This document shows, piece after piece, positions 35,701 through 47,104 of a stretch of 64,000 bases of DNA (the first letter of the stretch is position 1; every line of letters begins with the position of its first letter). Source of the stretch: Ceratobasidium sp. AG-K (taxonomy: Eukaryota > Basidiomycota > Agaricomycetes > Cantharellales > Ceratobasidiaceae). The notes below the pieces were generated by a model. That model was not told the origin of the DNA. It saw only the letters and a list, made by a program, of their open reading frames with translations, and ran no database searches. The position numbers and the translations under genes were made by a program. The stretch is from positions 5,952,001 to 6,016,000 of the forward strand of contig JAWNGF010000002.1 of the NCBI GenBank assembly GCA_037039685.1, given 5' to 3'.

Positions 35701-36356
35701 AAAAATGAGATCTGACCAACCCCTCAGCTCCAACCAGCAACATCGGGATCGTCACTCCCTACCGCGGTCAAGTCTGAAAAATAAAAGCCCTACTTTGTGA
35801 GATCAATATAACCAATATAGAAGTTGCAAGCGTCAAGCAGTTCCAGGGACAGGTACGTTTTTGATCAACTCTTTGTTTTCCGAGTTACATTCTGAATTGA
35901 CGGGATAGGAGCAACAAGTCATTATTGTGTCAACGGTTCGGAGTAGCCGTGACCTGATATCATTCGACCTGAGGCATACCTTGGGATTCGTGGCCAACGA
36001 CCAACGTCTAAATGGTAAGCCTGGTCTGAATCAACGGCTTTGATCAACTCAAATACCCGTTATTCGCAGTTGCTGTCACTCGAGCCCAAGCGCTGCTGGT
36101 AGTAGTAGGTGACCCGCAAGTGCTGGGCTTGGACAGGCTTTGGCGTAGATTTATGTACAATGTCAATAGCCATGGCGGCTGGAAAGGCGCGCCGTTCCCT
36201 TGGGATCCGAATGCGGACCCAGACGACGCAGGTGCGACTGCAGACCTCGCCGAGCAGGAGGTCATCAAGCTCTTGAGGCGCACTGGTATGCAAGGAAATA
36301 ATGACGGCTCTGACGATCCCGACGAGCTGGATCATGTAGGAGGAACTGGCAACTAG
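32748..36356 (+). pseudogene. MOV10/SDE3-like helicase, copy 2 (broken)
   Basis: The exon layout matches copy 1: CCCH finger (GFCLTAGCNLQHD), three C2H2-like fingers, beta-rich region, helicase motifs [48 protein letters not shown] and VAVTRAQALLVVVGDP, and the tail DELDHVGGTGN. Three lesions break it. One base is missing at 33544/33545 (GCTTGAGG against GCTTC-type GAGG in the others), shifting the frame before EDRLELVF. TGA at 34366-34368 replaces the Arg of VPFHRM, and TGA at 35775-35777 replaces the Arg of [10 protein letters not shown]. Both stops are CGA-to-TGA transitions. Splice sites and motifs are otherwise well kept, so the loss looks recent. A sequencing error could explain the indel but hardly both stops. 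Confidence 0.8.
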
Positions 36357-37159
36357 GATGGGGCTCTCGCATTGATCAATGTATTGAAGTGATTTTAAAT
36401 TACATCTCTTGGGTCAAATCTAACCATCCAATCTGTTATATGTTACGTTACATAGGTAACAAGTCAGCGAAAGCAACAACTAGGTAGTCTTTTGGTTTCT
36501 TTGTTTCTAACTAATTCGAACTCAGTCGTCTTCTTGACTCTCCCTAAACTTTTAAAAAGCGGGATCGACTATACTCTCGTACAGGGCTAACTGAGTTCCA
36601 AGGGAAAGTCTTGTAAATCTATCAGTTTAGCCTAGACAGACTCGTCTCCCGGGAGTCTTTCGGTGCTCCGGAGTAAAACTTATCCTGGCTGGTTGTATCC
36701 AGTATCCCGACTCCTAAGCCAGTTAAGACTCTGCCCCGCTGATAAACTACTTATGGCAAGACGCAGGGTCCGTGGGAGGTACACTTACTTATGATAATTT
36801 TATGCCTCCGCATTTACTGCCCATATATGAACCTATTTAACCGACCTAATTCCGCTGTGATAGATATGCTTCCGTTTGACGCTACAAGCACTGCTACAGA
36901 TAACGCTTTCGGTTTCGTATTTTTGAAACAGTATCGAGAGAGCGGCTCCCTCCGGCAATTCAGTGGAGTCGAACATCCTGACAGTGTTTCAAGTCCCAAG
37001 CCACTCATCGGAAATACGTTGCCACCGGAGTCTCGGCGCTTAGCTAATTGGAAATACTGGCTTATTGTGGCTAGCTAATCTGCGCGTTTAGATAGCCACT
37101 TCCAACATGCGACCCGCCGGTCTGTGGTTGCTCAAAATTTCAGTGGTTCCAATCTTTCG
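36357..37159. other. Intergenic upstream of helicase copy 3
   Basis: No gene is seen. It parallels the region before copy 2 (CTTCTTGACTCTCCC...AAACTTTTAAAAAGCGGG near 36531; GTTGCCACCGGAGTCTCGGCGCTTAG near 37018). Confidence 0.45.
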
Positions 37160-37180
37160 TTCCAAGGATTCATCACTCGA
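37160..37180 (+). promoter_or_regulatory. Conserved promoter block, helicase copy 3
   Basis: TTCCAAGGATTCATCACTCGA stands 139 nt before the ATG, identical to that of copy 2, within a longer nearly identical block (about 37110-37200). Confidence 0.5.
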
Positions 37181-37318
37181 AATTACGTGGCATAGATTTT
37201 GGCTCAAAATGCTTCCCCCTCTAACCCAACCACCCGTGAACGCTACAGAAAGCGCATCATTTTTCACACCCCAGCAAACCAGTCGAAAATACCCCCCATA
37301 GACTACTGAAAGGGAGTC

Positions 37319-40300
37319 ATGGACGCCGCTATATGCCCGGCTCTGTTCACCGACGGGTTCTGTCTGCGCGCTTCATGCACCCTGCAACACGATACGTCTA
37401 CCTTTTGTTTTATATGTAACATTGTGCTAAACAGTGCGGAGATGTATAACCAACACATCGGAGGTACCCCCCACGCTGACACAGTGTCGGCATCCCAGTG
37501 GCTTAAATGCAACCTATGTACGCGGTACTACATTGCGGGCACTCCTATGCAATTTGACCATGAGCGTGGTGACAGGCACCTTCGGAGGCTTGGGAGCTAT
37601 CCCGTCAACGCACCTGAACCGGCCATCGTCCCGATTGAAGCCCCCCCAGATCATACGCGCTGCGATGCATGCAGCAGCACAATGACTATCGCCCAGTTCG
37701 TGGTTCATCGAAATACCCCCTCCCATCTCGCACGTCAGCGTATCCTTGATTGTCGTAGCGCACTGCTCCGTACCCAATCCAACCAGAGGGGAGTCGAGGT
37801 CTCAGGCTCCCAAGATGGCCTTGACTTTGGAATACTCCATGCTGTCCCCAATCCACCGCCGACCACGCTCTCGGTGACATGTACACGTGTTGAGCCGGGA
37901 GCAGTGTCTCTCACGCATGCGCGGATCACCTCCTCAGTAGGAGCACATGATGCGATAGAGCCAAGGTGCGTCTCAACTTTCACATCTGCCCTCCTGTGCT
38001 AAGAAATACGCCCGGAAAACGTAGGTTTACCGCTGCGACAGTAGCATTACCTTCAGCGATCACCCCCCAGAACAACATCGCCGTTGAAGTCCACTTTGAT
38101 CCTCATGGACAACGTGGTTGCTTCAAAGATCGCCTTGAACTCGTTTTCCAGGAGCCGGATGACAGCATCTTCGTCATCACCCGACCCCTCAAAGCTGTCG
38201 TCGGGGATAATCAAGATCTGCTAGCTTTGGCACCGACCCAACCCTACCGTCGTCCTCGCCGGGCTGCACAACATAATGAAACTAGAGTCATACCGGAAGG
38301 AGAAGAGCCTCATGGGCGTGTGAGATACTTGCGTCGGTTACGATTTGAAGGGATTCCCACGGCAGTGACAGAACTCTTCCAACAGGGGAGGCTCGAGACG
38401 CAAATCGCTAGCTTCAGCGAACAATTCATGACCGAGGGCCTCAGCTTTGCGACTTTCCAGCAGTATTGGTCGAATTTAGTTCACTTGGAACACTATCAAG
38501 CCAAGTAAGGAAATCATCGACTCCAGAGGCGTGGCATTTCTGATTTACCTACTCTAGGATCGAGTTGAGCTATTTCAACAGGGACAATGTGAGCATTACA
38601 CCGGTGGGCAACCTGTACCAGTGAGTTGCACCTACATGCACGTAAACACCTTGCTTATCCCTCCTCTCAGGCTTGACGTTCCCGGTCTGGCTGAGAAAAG
38701 GTGCCGTTTAATACTACAGGCCTGGTTATCGGCGCTGACAAGCGACACACAGGCCTTCGGTCTTGATCGGGGATCATATCAAACTCCATCCCCACAGCGA
38801 AGATGACGGCGTTTGGTTTCGAGGAGTTGTTCGCCAGACTGAAGATGCGGCTGTGCGCATTTCTTTCCACCAGACTTTCCCTTGGGCTCCAACGGCCCGC
38901 TATAATGTCAAGTTTGCCTTGAACCCGGTGCCATTCCGCCGAATGCATCACGCCTTGCAGATTACGCCCAAGCGATTGAATTTGCTGTTCCCCGAGCCGA
39001 ATGATATGCAAGCAGGAGCGGGCCCGGCCCCTGGGACTAATACAGCGGACCTCGTACTCTACAACGATTCTGTCGGTTTGAACAACGAACAGTTTCAAGC
39101 TGTACGGAGGATCGTGGAGCTACCACCAGGGAGCCCACCCTTTGTTGTCTTTGGCCCGTGAGTGGAAGCTAATTTACCCTATAATACATTCTAAAGAATC
39201 CACTGGTTTCTGCGACGCTTTTAGCCCCGGGACGGGAAAAACCGTTACAATCGTCGAGGGCATTTGCCAACTGTTGAATAATAAGAACAACCGAGTCCTT
39301 GCTTGCGCACCGAGCAACTCGGCTAGCGATCTCATAGCCCGAAGATTGATCACCAACGCTGGGCTCCAACCTGATCGATTATTTCGTCTAAACGCAACCG
39401 GTCGCCTCCTTGGAGAATTTCCCGACGAGCTTCTCCCGTACTCCTATCGCGTCGACGAACGTTTCAGCGTTCCTCCATTGGCGACTCTCGACTCATACCA
39501 AATCATTGTCGCAACTTGTTCATCCGCTGCTATACTTCACGGTATCGGAGTTGACCCAGGAGCCTTTTCTCATATATTCGTTGACGAAGCTGGTCAAGGA
39601 TTAGAGCCTGAAGCGATGATCCCGATTCTGACTATGGCAGGGCCAAAAACGAATGTTATCCTGAGTGGCGATGTGAGTTATCCCATAGAATTTATTCCCG
39701 TCGGTGCTGATTTGATCCTGTGACTAAGCCCAAACAACTCGGTCCGGTGATTCAATCCCCGGTTGCGAGAGAACTTGGATTGAAAGAAAGTTATCTCCAA
39801 AGACTAATGAACTCACCGGCCTATGATGAAGTCACCATGCGTGACATTTCGTACGTCCATCACACATTTCCACTTGGTTACATGCTGACTCGACTCGTCG
39901 GAAGTGTCGTCAAGCTTTTACAAAATTTCCGTAGCCACAGTAGCATTCTTGAGTTCCCAAACCGGGAGTTCTATAGTGACGAACTCATTGCCAGTGCGCC
40001 CCCACTCATCGCTAATAGCCTCCTCAATTCGGGGTGGAATGGTCTAGGGGATCCAGGCTTCCCGGTTATTTTCGACGCGGTCTCAGGTTCGTTCTTTGTT
40101 CCGGGCTAAGCGGGGAGTGACCGTGTACTGATGCCAATGCTTAGGAGGAGACGAGCGAGAAGGCAGCTCCCCTTCTTACTTCAATCCCCTTGAAGCCTCC
40201 GTTGTTAAAGAATATGTCCAAAGCCTTATTCCTTTCATTGGTAAAGTGGCATTGTACTATCTTTAAGCGCGAGAATTAGGTCTAACGAGTCTTTCAGCTT

Positions 40301-40801
40301 CTACGAGCAACATAGGGATTGTCACGCCCTACCGGGGTCAAGTCCGAAAAATAAAAGCCTTACTTCGAGAAATGAATATAATTGATATAGATGTTGGGAG
40401 CGTTGAGCAATTTCAGGGACAGGTACGCCCCATTGGGTCCCATTTTACTAGGTTACAATCTGAATTGATGGGAGTAGGAGCGCCAAATTATCATTGTGTC
40501 GACGGTTCGGAGCAGCCAGGATTTACTTTCTTTCGACTTGAGGCACACCTTGGGATTCGTGGCCAACGATCAACGTCTGAATGGTAAGTATAAGTGGATA
40601 GCAACCATAAAGCTTAAATAACGGTTGTTCGCAGTGGCTATCACCCGGGCCCAAGCGTTGTTGATTGTCGTTGGCGACCCACAAGTGCTTGGCCTGGATG
40701 GGCTCTGGCGCCGTTTTATGTACTATATCCACAGTCACGGTGGCTGGAAAGGCACCCCATTCCCCTGGGATCCGAATGCCGATCCAGCGATGCCGGCATA
40801 A
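37319..40801 (+). CDS. MOV10/SDE3-like helicase, copy 3 (short tail)
   Basis: It has the same domain order as copy 1: CCCH finger [13 protein letters not shown], three C2H2-like fingers ([40 protein letters not shown]), beta-rich region [19 protein letters not shown], then [103 protein letters not shown] and [16 protein letters not shown]. All catalytic motifs are intact. Near the end one base is missing at about 40788 (CCAGCGATG against CCAGACGATG), so the frame ends at 40801 instead of about 40923 and the acidic tail (DSEDADQLDDGAIDD) is lost. The enzyme core is probably functional. Confidence 0.82.
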
Positions 40802-40925
40802 CTTCAGAGCTTGCTGCGCAGGAGACAATGAATCTCTTGAGGCGTGGTGGCCATCAGGGGGCGAACGAGGGCTCCGATGACTCGGAGGATGCCGACCAGT
40901 TGGACGACGGTGCTATAGATGATTA

Positions 40926-41596
40926 GGCTACACTTTCTAGATCAATAAACGAATTTACTTGGTTAGACAAGATACTGTTGCGTCCAGGCCTGGATGTTAT
41001 ATGCAATGTTACAGATACAACGATGGGCTAGTCATGAAGTGTGGCTGTGTGGCTGTCATTGAGGAAGAACAAATGAAGTCAAAACCTCGCTCGTCATCAC
41101 CACGCAGAACTGGAATCCTTGATTTTCGATGATACAGCATTATTGGATCCAGACCATATGGCTTACCGGTTGTATGCTGTGTCACCCCGGCAAATTAGCA
41201 ACTTCGCTTAGTCATGAAACGACCTGTGCTATTGACCGAGGAACAAATGAAATCAGCCTCTCGTCATGACTGCAACAGCCGAGATCTGCGGGCTGCCAAT
41301 TGCAACTAAGTCGTGCAGTCACCGGTAGATATATATATCTCCGGCTTCGCAGCACAGCTCTAAACGACCTCCGCACTAATATAAACTAGCCAGACTCAGG
41401 GCCGAGCTTATTTTCCTGACTATCTCCAGCCAAACTTTTCAACGTTACCCCCTTGAGACAGACTAGATATTCTTTCTCGTCGCGGCCTTCGGTCGAATTA
41501 ATCTCACAGACGATCCTTGATTCCGTGGACTATAAACCTACTAACCTCGTATTCTACCAAACTTTAACTTGGATAGCCTTGCCATACATAGGTCCG
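40926..41596. other. Upstream region of the first Zn2Cys6 gene, with repeated blocks
   Basis: It contains two copies of a ~80-nt block (41027-41110 and 41208-41275) of the form TAGTCATGA...GAGGAAC-AAATGAA-TC...CTCGTCAT; a third copy precedes the second Zn2Cys6 gene (44488-44560). TATATATATCTCCGGCTTC near 41330 is a possible core promoter. No gene is seen. Confidence 0.5.
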
Positions 41597-43501
41597 ATGA
41601 CCAAGAAGAACCCGTATCGTTCGAGAAAAGGGTGTTTGACTTGTAAAAAAAGGTGCGCTCCTATATCTCAGCTCATTTTCCCAACCAGTACTTACGAGGG
41701 TACATGTTTGCGAACCTTTGCAGGAAGAAAAAGTGCGACGAGACACTACCTCAGTGCAGGCGATGCATCGACGGCGGTTTTGATTGCCTAGGCTATAGTC
41801 ATCCGAGTACATCTACGGGACCAACTGTGCAGGAAGGGACCGAGGAATTGACTAGTCTGGGGACATTGGATACTGCTGCGCTTCTTGACCATTCCCGTAG
41901 CTCAAACTCGGTATCGAACTTCGGATCCTGGACGGTATGAGCGAGTGAAACATCGGATACTGAGACACTATTTGACATTTGCTCACCACTTTGCAGGACA
42001 GCGTGTCGCCATGGATAGAAAGAGCCGGTGTGGAGACGTGGCAACTCAATGCTGTTCAAACCTACAGACCGGCCCGACCCAACATACCCAAAGGCATCCG
42101 ATTCGATCCTTTTGAGGTTGAAAACATGATAAACTTTGTTGTTTCGCAAGGCGGGTGCCTTGTTGTCCGAGTCTGCTAGAGTCCTGACTCGTTTCCTCAC
42201 TGCAGTGTCTGGACTCCCGATTCATCCGCCATTCCGACCGTTTTCATTCTCCATTGAGCATGCCGTGGCTCGGCACCTCAGGACCTCGCCGTATATCCGG
42301 TGGTCAGCGTATATCGGAGCGAGGATTGGGCAGGCTATGTTCGATGGTACAAGCTGGTATCCATATATCGGCTGGATCGATGACTTTTCTGGTCGCATGT
42401 TGAACCTTTCGATTGACTTAGACACGAAAGCCACAGAGATTGAGGTTCGGCTGACGTCACTCCAAGGCGTGAGTTGGATCCAATTTGTATTTGACTCGCC
42501 ATTAATAAAATTATACGTTGGGATAGCTCGCCGGATCATCCTTCGCAGCATTAGGTAACCTCATGGGCTACATGCTTCACAGACAAAGCATCCCTTTGTT
42601 TCTGCAGCTTGCAACTAGGCTTCCCGAAGTGTGGACGAATGATTACGAAATCTCAATCTCCCGGGCTCTTCACAATCCAGACCAAGCGATCTCGCAGTTT
42701 ATCTTTACCGACACGATCGCAGCCCTTGTACTTGCTCTACCCCCCCTTGGCCGCTATGACACAGCCATTGCCCCCGAAGACTGGTTTCCACCTCCTCGTT
42801 GGAGCAAGCTGGACAGGATACTTGGCTGGCCTGCGGCAGTACTTATCTTGTTTGCAAAAATCAACTCGTTGAGGACGGCACGGCAATTAGACCAGTCCAT
42901 TTTGAGCGAAAGCGAAAGGGTTGTCATTGAGAAGGCCGTGAGAGATTGGAAACCCATTATCGACCACGACGTCAATTCCTCCTCTATTTCTATTGCACAG
43001 CTAGTGATTCAAGAATGCTGGCGGCATGTCTTGCTTATCTACCTGCACATAGTATGTACTTCTTTTCCGGCTGACCGCAATCCATTTTGATCTACTACTA
43101 CCAACTCTAGGCCGCATGTGGTGTAAATTCGGCGGACCCGCAAGTTGAAAATTTGGTTCACCAGGTATTTTTACTCGCAAGTACTATTGAGGGAGACTAT
43201 ATGTCTGAGGTGCACCTGTTCATACCATGCCTAATCGTAAGCTCAATAAAAATCCGTACCAACGCAATTAACCAGAGCTCGTCTGATCCAGGCTGGAGTA
43301 GCCGCCCGAAAGGAGAAGCATCGCAGGTTGTTTCATAGGAGTATGCCAACTCGTCGACGCTTGAGTCATTTCCTATTACAAGGCTTCGATCTTATTCCTG
43401 TGCTGGACCATCTATGGCGCGGAGCAGCCTCTGGGGGTCGTGAGGTTACCTGGGACGATTATGCGAGCTCATGTTCTACTATCATACCTATCAACGTTTA
43501 A
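41597..43501 (+). CDS. Zn(II)2Cys6 transcription factor, copy 1
   Basis: This is a nuclear binuclear-zinc-cluster regulator. The cluster reads GCLTCKKR joined across an intron to KKKCDETLPQCRRCIDGGFD and C, giving CX2CX6CX6CX2CX6C. After a low-complexity linker (TSTGPTVQEGTEEL) comes a fungal-specific effector region: YRPARPNIPKGIRFDPFEVE, GTSWYPYIGWIDDFSGRMLN, RQSIPLFLQLATRLPEVWTN, IFTDTIAALVLALPPLGRYD and WRHVLLIYLHIAACGV, ending GREVTWDDY...IIPINV at 43501. One intron (42151-42205) must use a GC donor (AAG|GCGGGT) to stay in frame; otherwise there is a one-base insertion relative to copy 2. The target genes are unknown; no biosynthetic cluster is adjacent. Confidence 0.75.
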
Positions 43502-43628
43502 TTTACCCTAGAGTGCTTGGTTGAGACATAGCGGCTGTTTCTATAAGTCTCGACCCACCACGCAAAATCACGTCCCAAACGGTATAAATAACGTTCATGC
43601 ACAATCACCTCCGAAATAATGTCGCCAT

Positions 43629-44330
43629 TCAAGTTAATAGGTATGATTCGTTCGGGAAGCGGCCAAGTGTGAGCTGCACTAGGGTCGAAAACTCAGGGCG
43701 TGTGAGTCCCGCCGCATCCTGGAAGAATTTCGTAGATGGGTAGGAAGGGTCGATAGCTTGCATGCGCTCCGTCCTCGGATGGTTGTGGACCCGGCGGGCC
43801 CACTTACTGGTCATCGCTTGCTTTTGTATCCTCAGCGCCAATGTAGGGTTAGTGGGAACCTGACCACGTAGGTGACGGGGCAGTTGAGCTGGCTCAGTAA
43901 CTAGCCCACCGCCCGCCTCCTCTGCTGCTTGATCGGCCATCTCATTTCCTTCTACCCCTTTGTGACCCGGGATGCATATCGTGTCAATCCGTAGCGCTAG
44001 AAGTCGCCGTAGTACCTGTTCAAGCAGAGACTCGAGGCCAGGAAACATGCTCTGAAGCTGAACGGTCCTTTTCGATCGCAAATTCTTGAGCAGGGCCTGA
44101 TTATTGGTGTAAATAGCCGCATTGTCGACCCAGTCCGCTCCTTCCAGCAGGTACAGACCGAGTTGAAGCCCGATTGACCCCGGTTAGTGGACCTCGTACT
44201 CCATCTCTGGTCCGGGCTTTACCCTCAAGACGCGACCTGGCTCTCCTGGGCGGACTAATACCACAGCCGCCTCTACCAATCCGTCCTTCATTGACCCACC
44301 CGTGTATATGCGCACGTCGGCATATTCGTT
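43629..44330 (-). mobile_element. LINE RNase H domain remnant
   Basis: The minus strand encodes the end of a non-LTR retrotransposon polyprotein. VRIYTGGSMKDGLVEAAVV (about 44269-44325) resembles the RNase H start, with Gly where the TDGS aspartate is expected. Then come IGLQLGLYLLEGADWVDNAA, IYTNNQALLKN and the diagnostic IPGHKGVEGNEMADQAAEEA (about 43920-43985), followed by a typical post-RNase H tail (FPNESYLLT). The first part and the second are in different frames, and no reverse transcriptase is present. It sits between the two Zn2Cys6 paralogues. Confidence 0.75.
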
Positions 44331-44864
44331 CTTTTCTCTTGCTAAGCCACCAAATTTGAATTATTGCAATTGTATTGATGATCAGGCTGGAAATTCTGTG
44401 TCGGTAAATGGATTGACTTGGTTAAGGACGATGCTCTTGCGACTAAACCTGCACCCATGTAATTTGTTACACGCGAAACGGTGCTGCTTAGTCATGAGGC
44501 TTTGGCTGTGCTGTTGTCGTCGAGGAACAAATGAAATCGACACTCGTCATGACCGCAGGACCGGAATCCACAGACTTCCAACAGATCCTTGAAGTAATTA
44601 GGGGATATACTCTCGGCTTCTCACACAGCTTTAACGGCCTTTCGTATTAATAGGAGCCAATCACGCCAAGGGCATCTTCTTGACCACTACAACCCAAGCT
44701 TTTCAGAGTAGGGATTTGCTGTCCCCCTAAGTCGGGCTAGCTATTCATTTTCGTCTCCGCTCACTAAGTCGACTTGGGACACAATACCCACCTTTGTGTG
44801 CGACACGCTTACCAACTTCGGTACCTAAACTCGACTTGGAGGATCACCTTTGTCATTGGGACTA
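44331..44864. other. Upstream region of Zn2Cys6 copy 2
   Basis: It includes the third TAGTCATGA...GAGGAACAAATGAAATC...CTCGTCATGAC block (44488-44560) and an ATCTTCTTGACCAC...CCAAGCTTTTCAG segment (about 44670-44710) similar to the one before copy 1. No gene is seen. Confidence 0.45.
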
Positions 44865-46770
44865 ATGTCCAAAAAAACCCCGTATCGCTCGAAAAAAGGG
44901 TGTCTTACTTGCAAAAGACGGTAAGTTCTACCGGCTCGGCTGATCTACCCAAGTGGCGTTTAAGAGAGTATATGTTTACCCCCAATCTTTACAGTAAGAA
45001 AAAGTGCGATGAGACGAAACCTCGTTGCCGGCGATGTATAGACGGTGGCTTCGATTGCCTAGGCTACATCCATTCGAATACAACTACGGGATCAGCTGCG
45101 GAGGCGGGGACGGAGGAGCCGACTAGTCCGGATGCGTTGGATGCCGCTACTTTACGTGACCGCTCGCGTAGCTCAAACTCGATATCGAGTTCCGGATCCT
45201 GGATGGTATGAGCAAGTAAAGGCTCAGCAGTACCGAGACACTATTTGACATTTGTTCACTAATTTGCAGGGCAAGGTGTCGTTGTGGGGAGAGAGAGGCA
45301 GTGCTGAGACACAGCAGGTCAATAGCGTCCAAATCTACAGACGGGCCAGGCCCAACATAACAAAAGACGTCCGATTCGATCCCTTGGAGGTTGAAAACAT
45401 GATAAACTTTGTCGTCTCACAGGTGGGTGCCTTGTTATTCGATTCTACTAAGTTCTGACTCGCTTCTTCACTGAAGTGTCCCGAGTCCCAAGTCACGCTT
45501 CATTCCGACCACTTCCGTTCTCTGTTCAGCATGCATGGCCCAGTATCTCAAAACTTCACCACGTATATGTTGGTCAATGTACATTGGAACGAGGATTGGA
45601 CAGGCTATGTCCGATGGCACAAGCTGGTATCCGTATATTGGCTGGGTCGATGAGTTTTGTGGTCGCATGTTGAACCTTTCGATTGACTCAGACGTAGAAG
45701 CCCGAGAGCTCGACACTCGCCTAAAGTCCCTCCACAATGTGAGTCATATTTAGCTTGGTTTTGATATGCTATTAATATGATTTTGCATCGCGATAGCTTG
45801 CCGGCCCCTTCTTTGCAGCCTTGGGTACCCGCGCAGGGTATATGCTTCTCAGGCAAAGCCTCCCTTTGTTTCTGCAGCTTGCAACTAGGCTTCCCGAGGC
45901 GTGGACGAATGATTACGAAATCTCAATCTCCCAGGCTCTTCGCTGTCGAGACTCAGCGATCTCGCAGTTTATCTTTACCGACACGATCACCGCCGTTGTT
46001 TTTGCCATACCTCCGCTTGTTTGCTACGATACAACCATTGACCGCGAAGACTGGTATCCACCTTCTTACTGGAGTGGACTGGACCAGATACATGGCTGGC
46101 CTCCAGCAATCCTAATATTATTCGCAAAAATCAACTCATTTAGGATCGCACGACAACTATACCAATCCTCTTTGAGCGAAAGCGAAAGGGAGGCCATAGA
46201 GAAGGGACTGAGAGATTGGAAACCTGTTATGAACCATGACGTTAATCCCTCTGTTTCTATTGCGCAGCTAGCGGTTCAAGAATGCTGGCGACATACCTTG
46301 CTCATCTACCTGTACATGGCGAGTGTTTGTTTCTCAGCCAGATTGTGGCCCGTACTGATCATCCGTCACTAACTCTAGGCCGCGTGTGGTGTAGACTCGG
46401 CGGATTTACGAGTCGAAAAATTAGTTGAACAGGTGTTTCTGCTTGCACGTACGGTGGAAGATGATTATATATCCAAGGAGCACCTGTCCTATACCATGCC
46501 TAATCGTAAGCTCAACAAAAATCCGTACGAACGCAACTAACCATGGTTCATTCGGTCTAGGCCGGGGTGGCTGCCCGAAAGGAGAAACATCGCAGACTGT
46601 TCTATAAAAAAACTCCAGCTCATCGACACCCCAACCATTTCCTGTTGCAGGCGTCTGACTTTATACCAGTGCTTGACCATCTATGGCACGGAGCAGCTGC
46701 TGGGGGTCGTGCAGTCACTTGGGACGATTATGCGGACTCACGCTCCTCTATTATACCCATCAATGTTTAA
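44865..46770 (+). pseudogene. Zn(II)2Cys6 transcription factor, copy 2 (frameshifted)
   Basis: The paralogue of copy 1 has an intact zinc cluster (GCLTCKRR joined to KKCDETKPRCRRCIDGGFDC) and the same exon order: YRRARPNITKDVRFDPLEVE, GTSWYPYIGWVDEFCGRMLN, RQSLPLFLQLATRLPEAWTN, IFTDTITAVVFAIPPLVCYD, WRHTLLIYLYMAACGV and the end GRAVTWDDYADSRSSIIPIN. Two indels relative to copy 1 break the frame: a missing base near 45534 (CATGCATGGCC against CATGCCGTGGCT) and an extra base near 46486 (CTGTCCTATACC against CTGTTCATACC). Both ends of the gene remain well conserved, so the decay is recent, or the indels are assembly errors. A protein ending near the first shift would keep only the DNA-binding part. 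Confidence 0.65.
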
Positions 46771-47104
46771 TTTACCCTGAGGCGCTCGAGTAAGACGTGG
46801 CTGTAATTTTTGTTGATTCGAATTGCCACGTAAAAATGGCCCGCATATTAGTATTCTTTATATATATATCCTAATCGGCTAGTATATCCGAAAATCGCCT
46901 CCTCAGTACTTTCATGAGGATCGGTCATCGATGCAGAGCCCCCCAACCACTCGGGGCGTTCTCGGTCTGGACCGTTCTCTTGGGTGAATCTCTGGAATAT
47001 GACGTATGCACATCAAATTGCCTCTTACGTTGCTAGATTGTCTTTATTTGTAACTAAATTATGGTATCTCCCAATCAGTCTTCTTGTCCTCCACGACTGG
47101 CCCC
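46771..47104. other. Intergenic upstream of the histidine kinase
   Basis: A TATATATATCC run lies at 46859-46869. The histidine kinase may have a first exon here, but I could not place one. Confidence 0.35.

Noticed and set aside
40372..40587. Separate small ORF in helicase copy 3
   Set aside because: It reads through an intron; the true exon uses the acceptor before GAGCGCCAAATTATC and continues [13 protein letters not shown].
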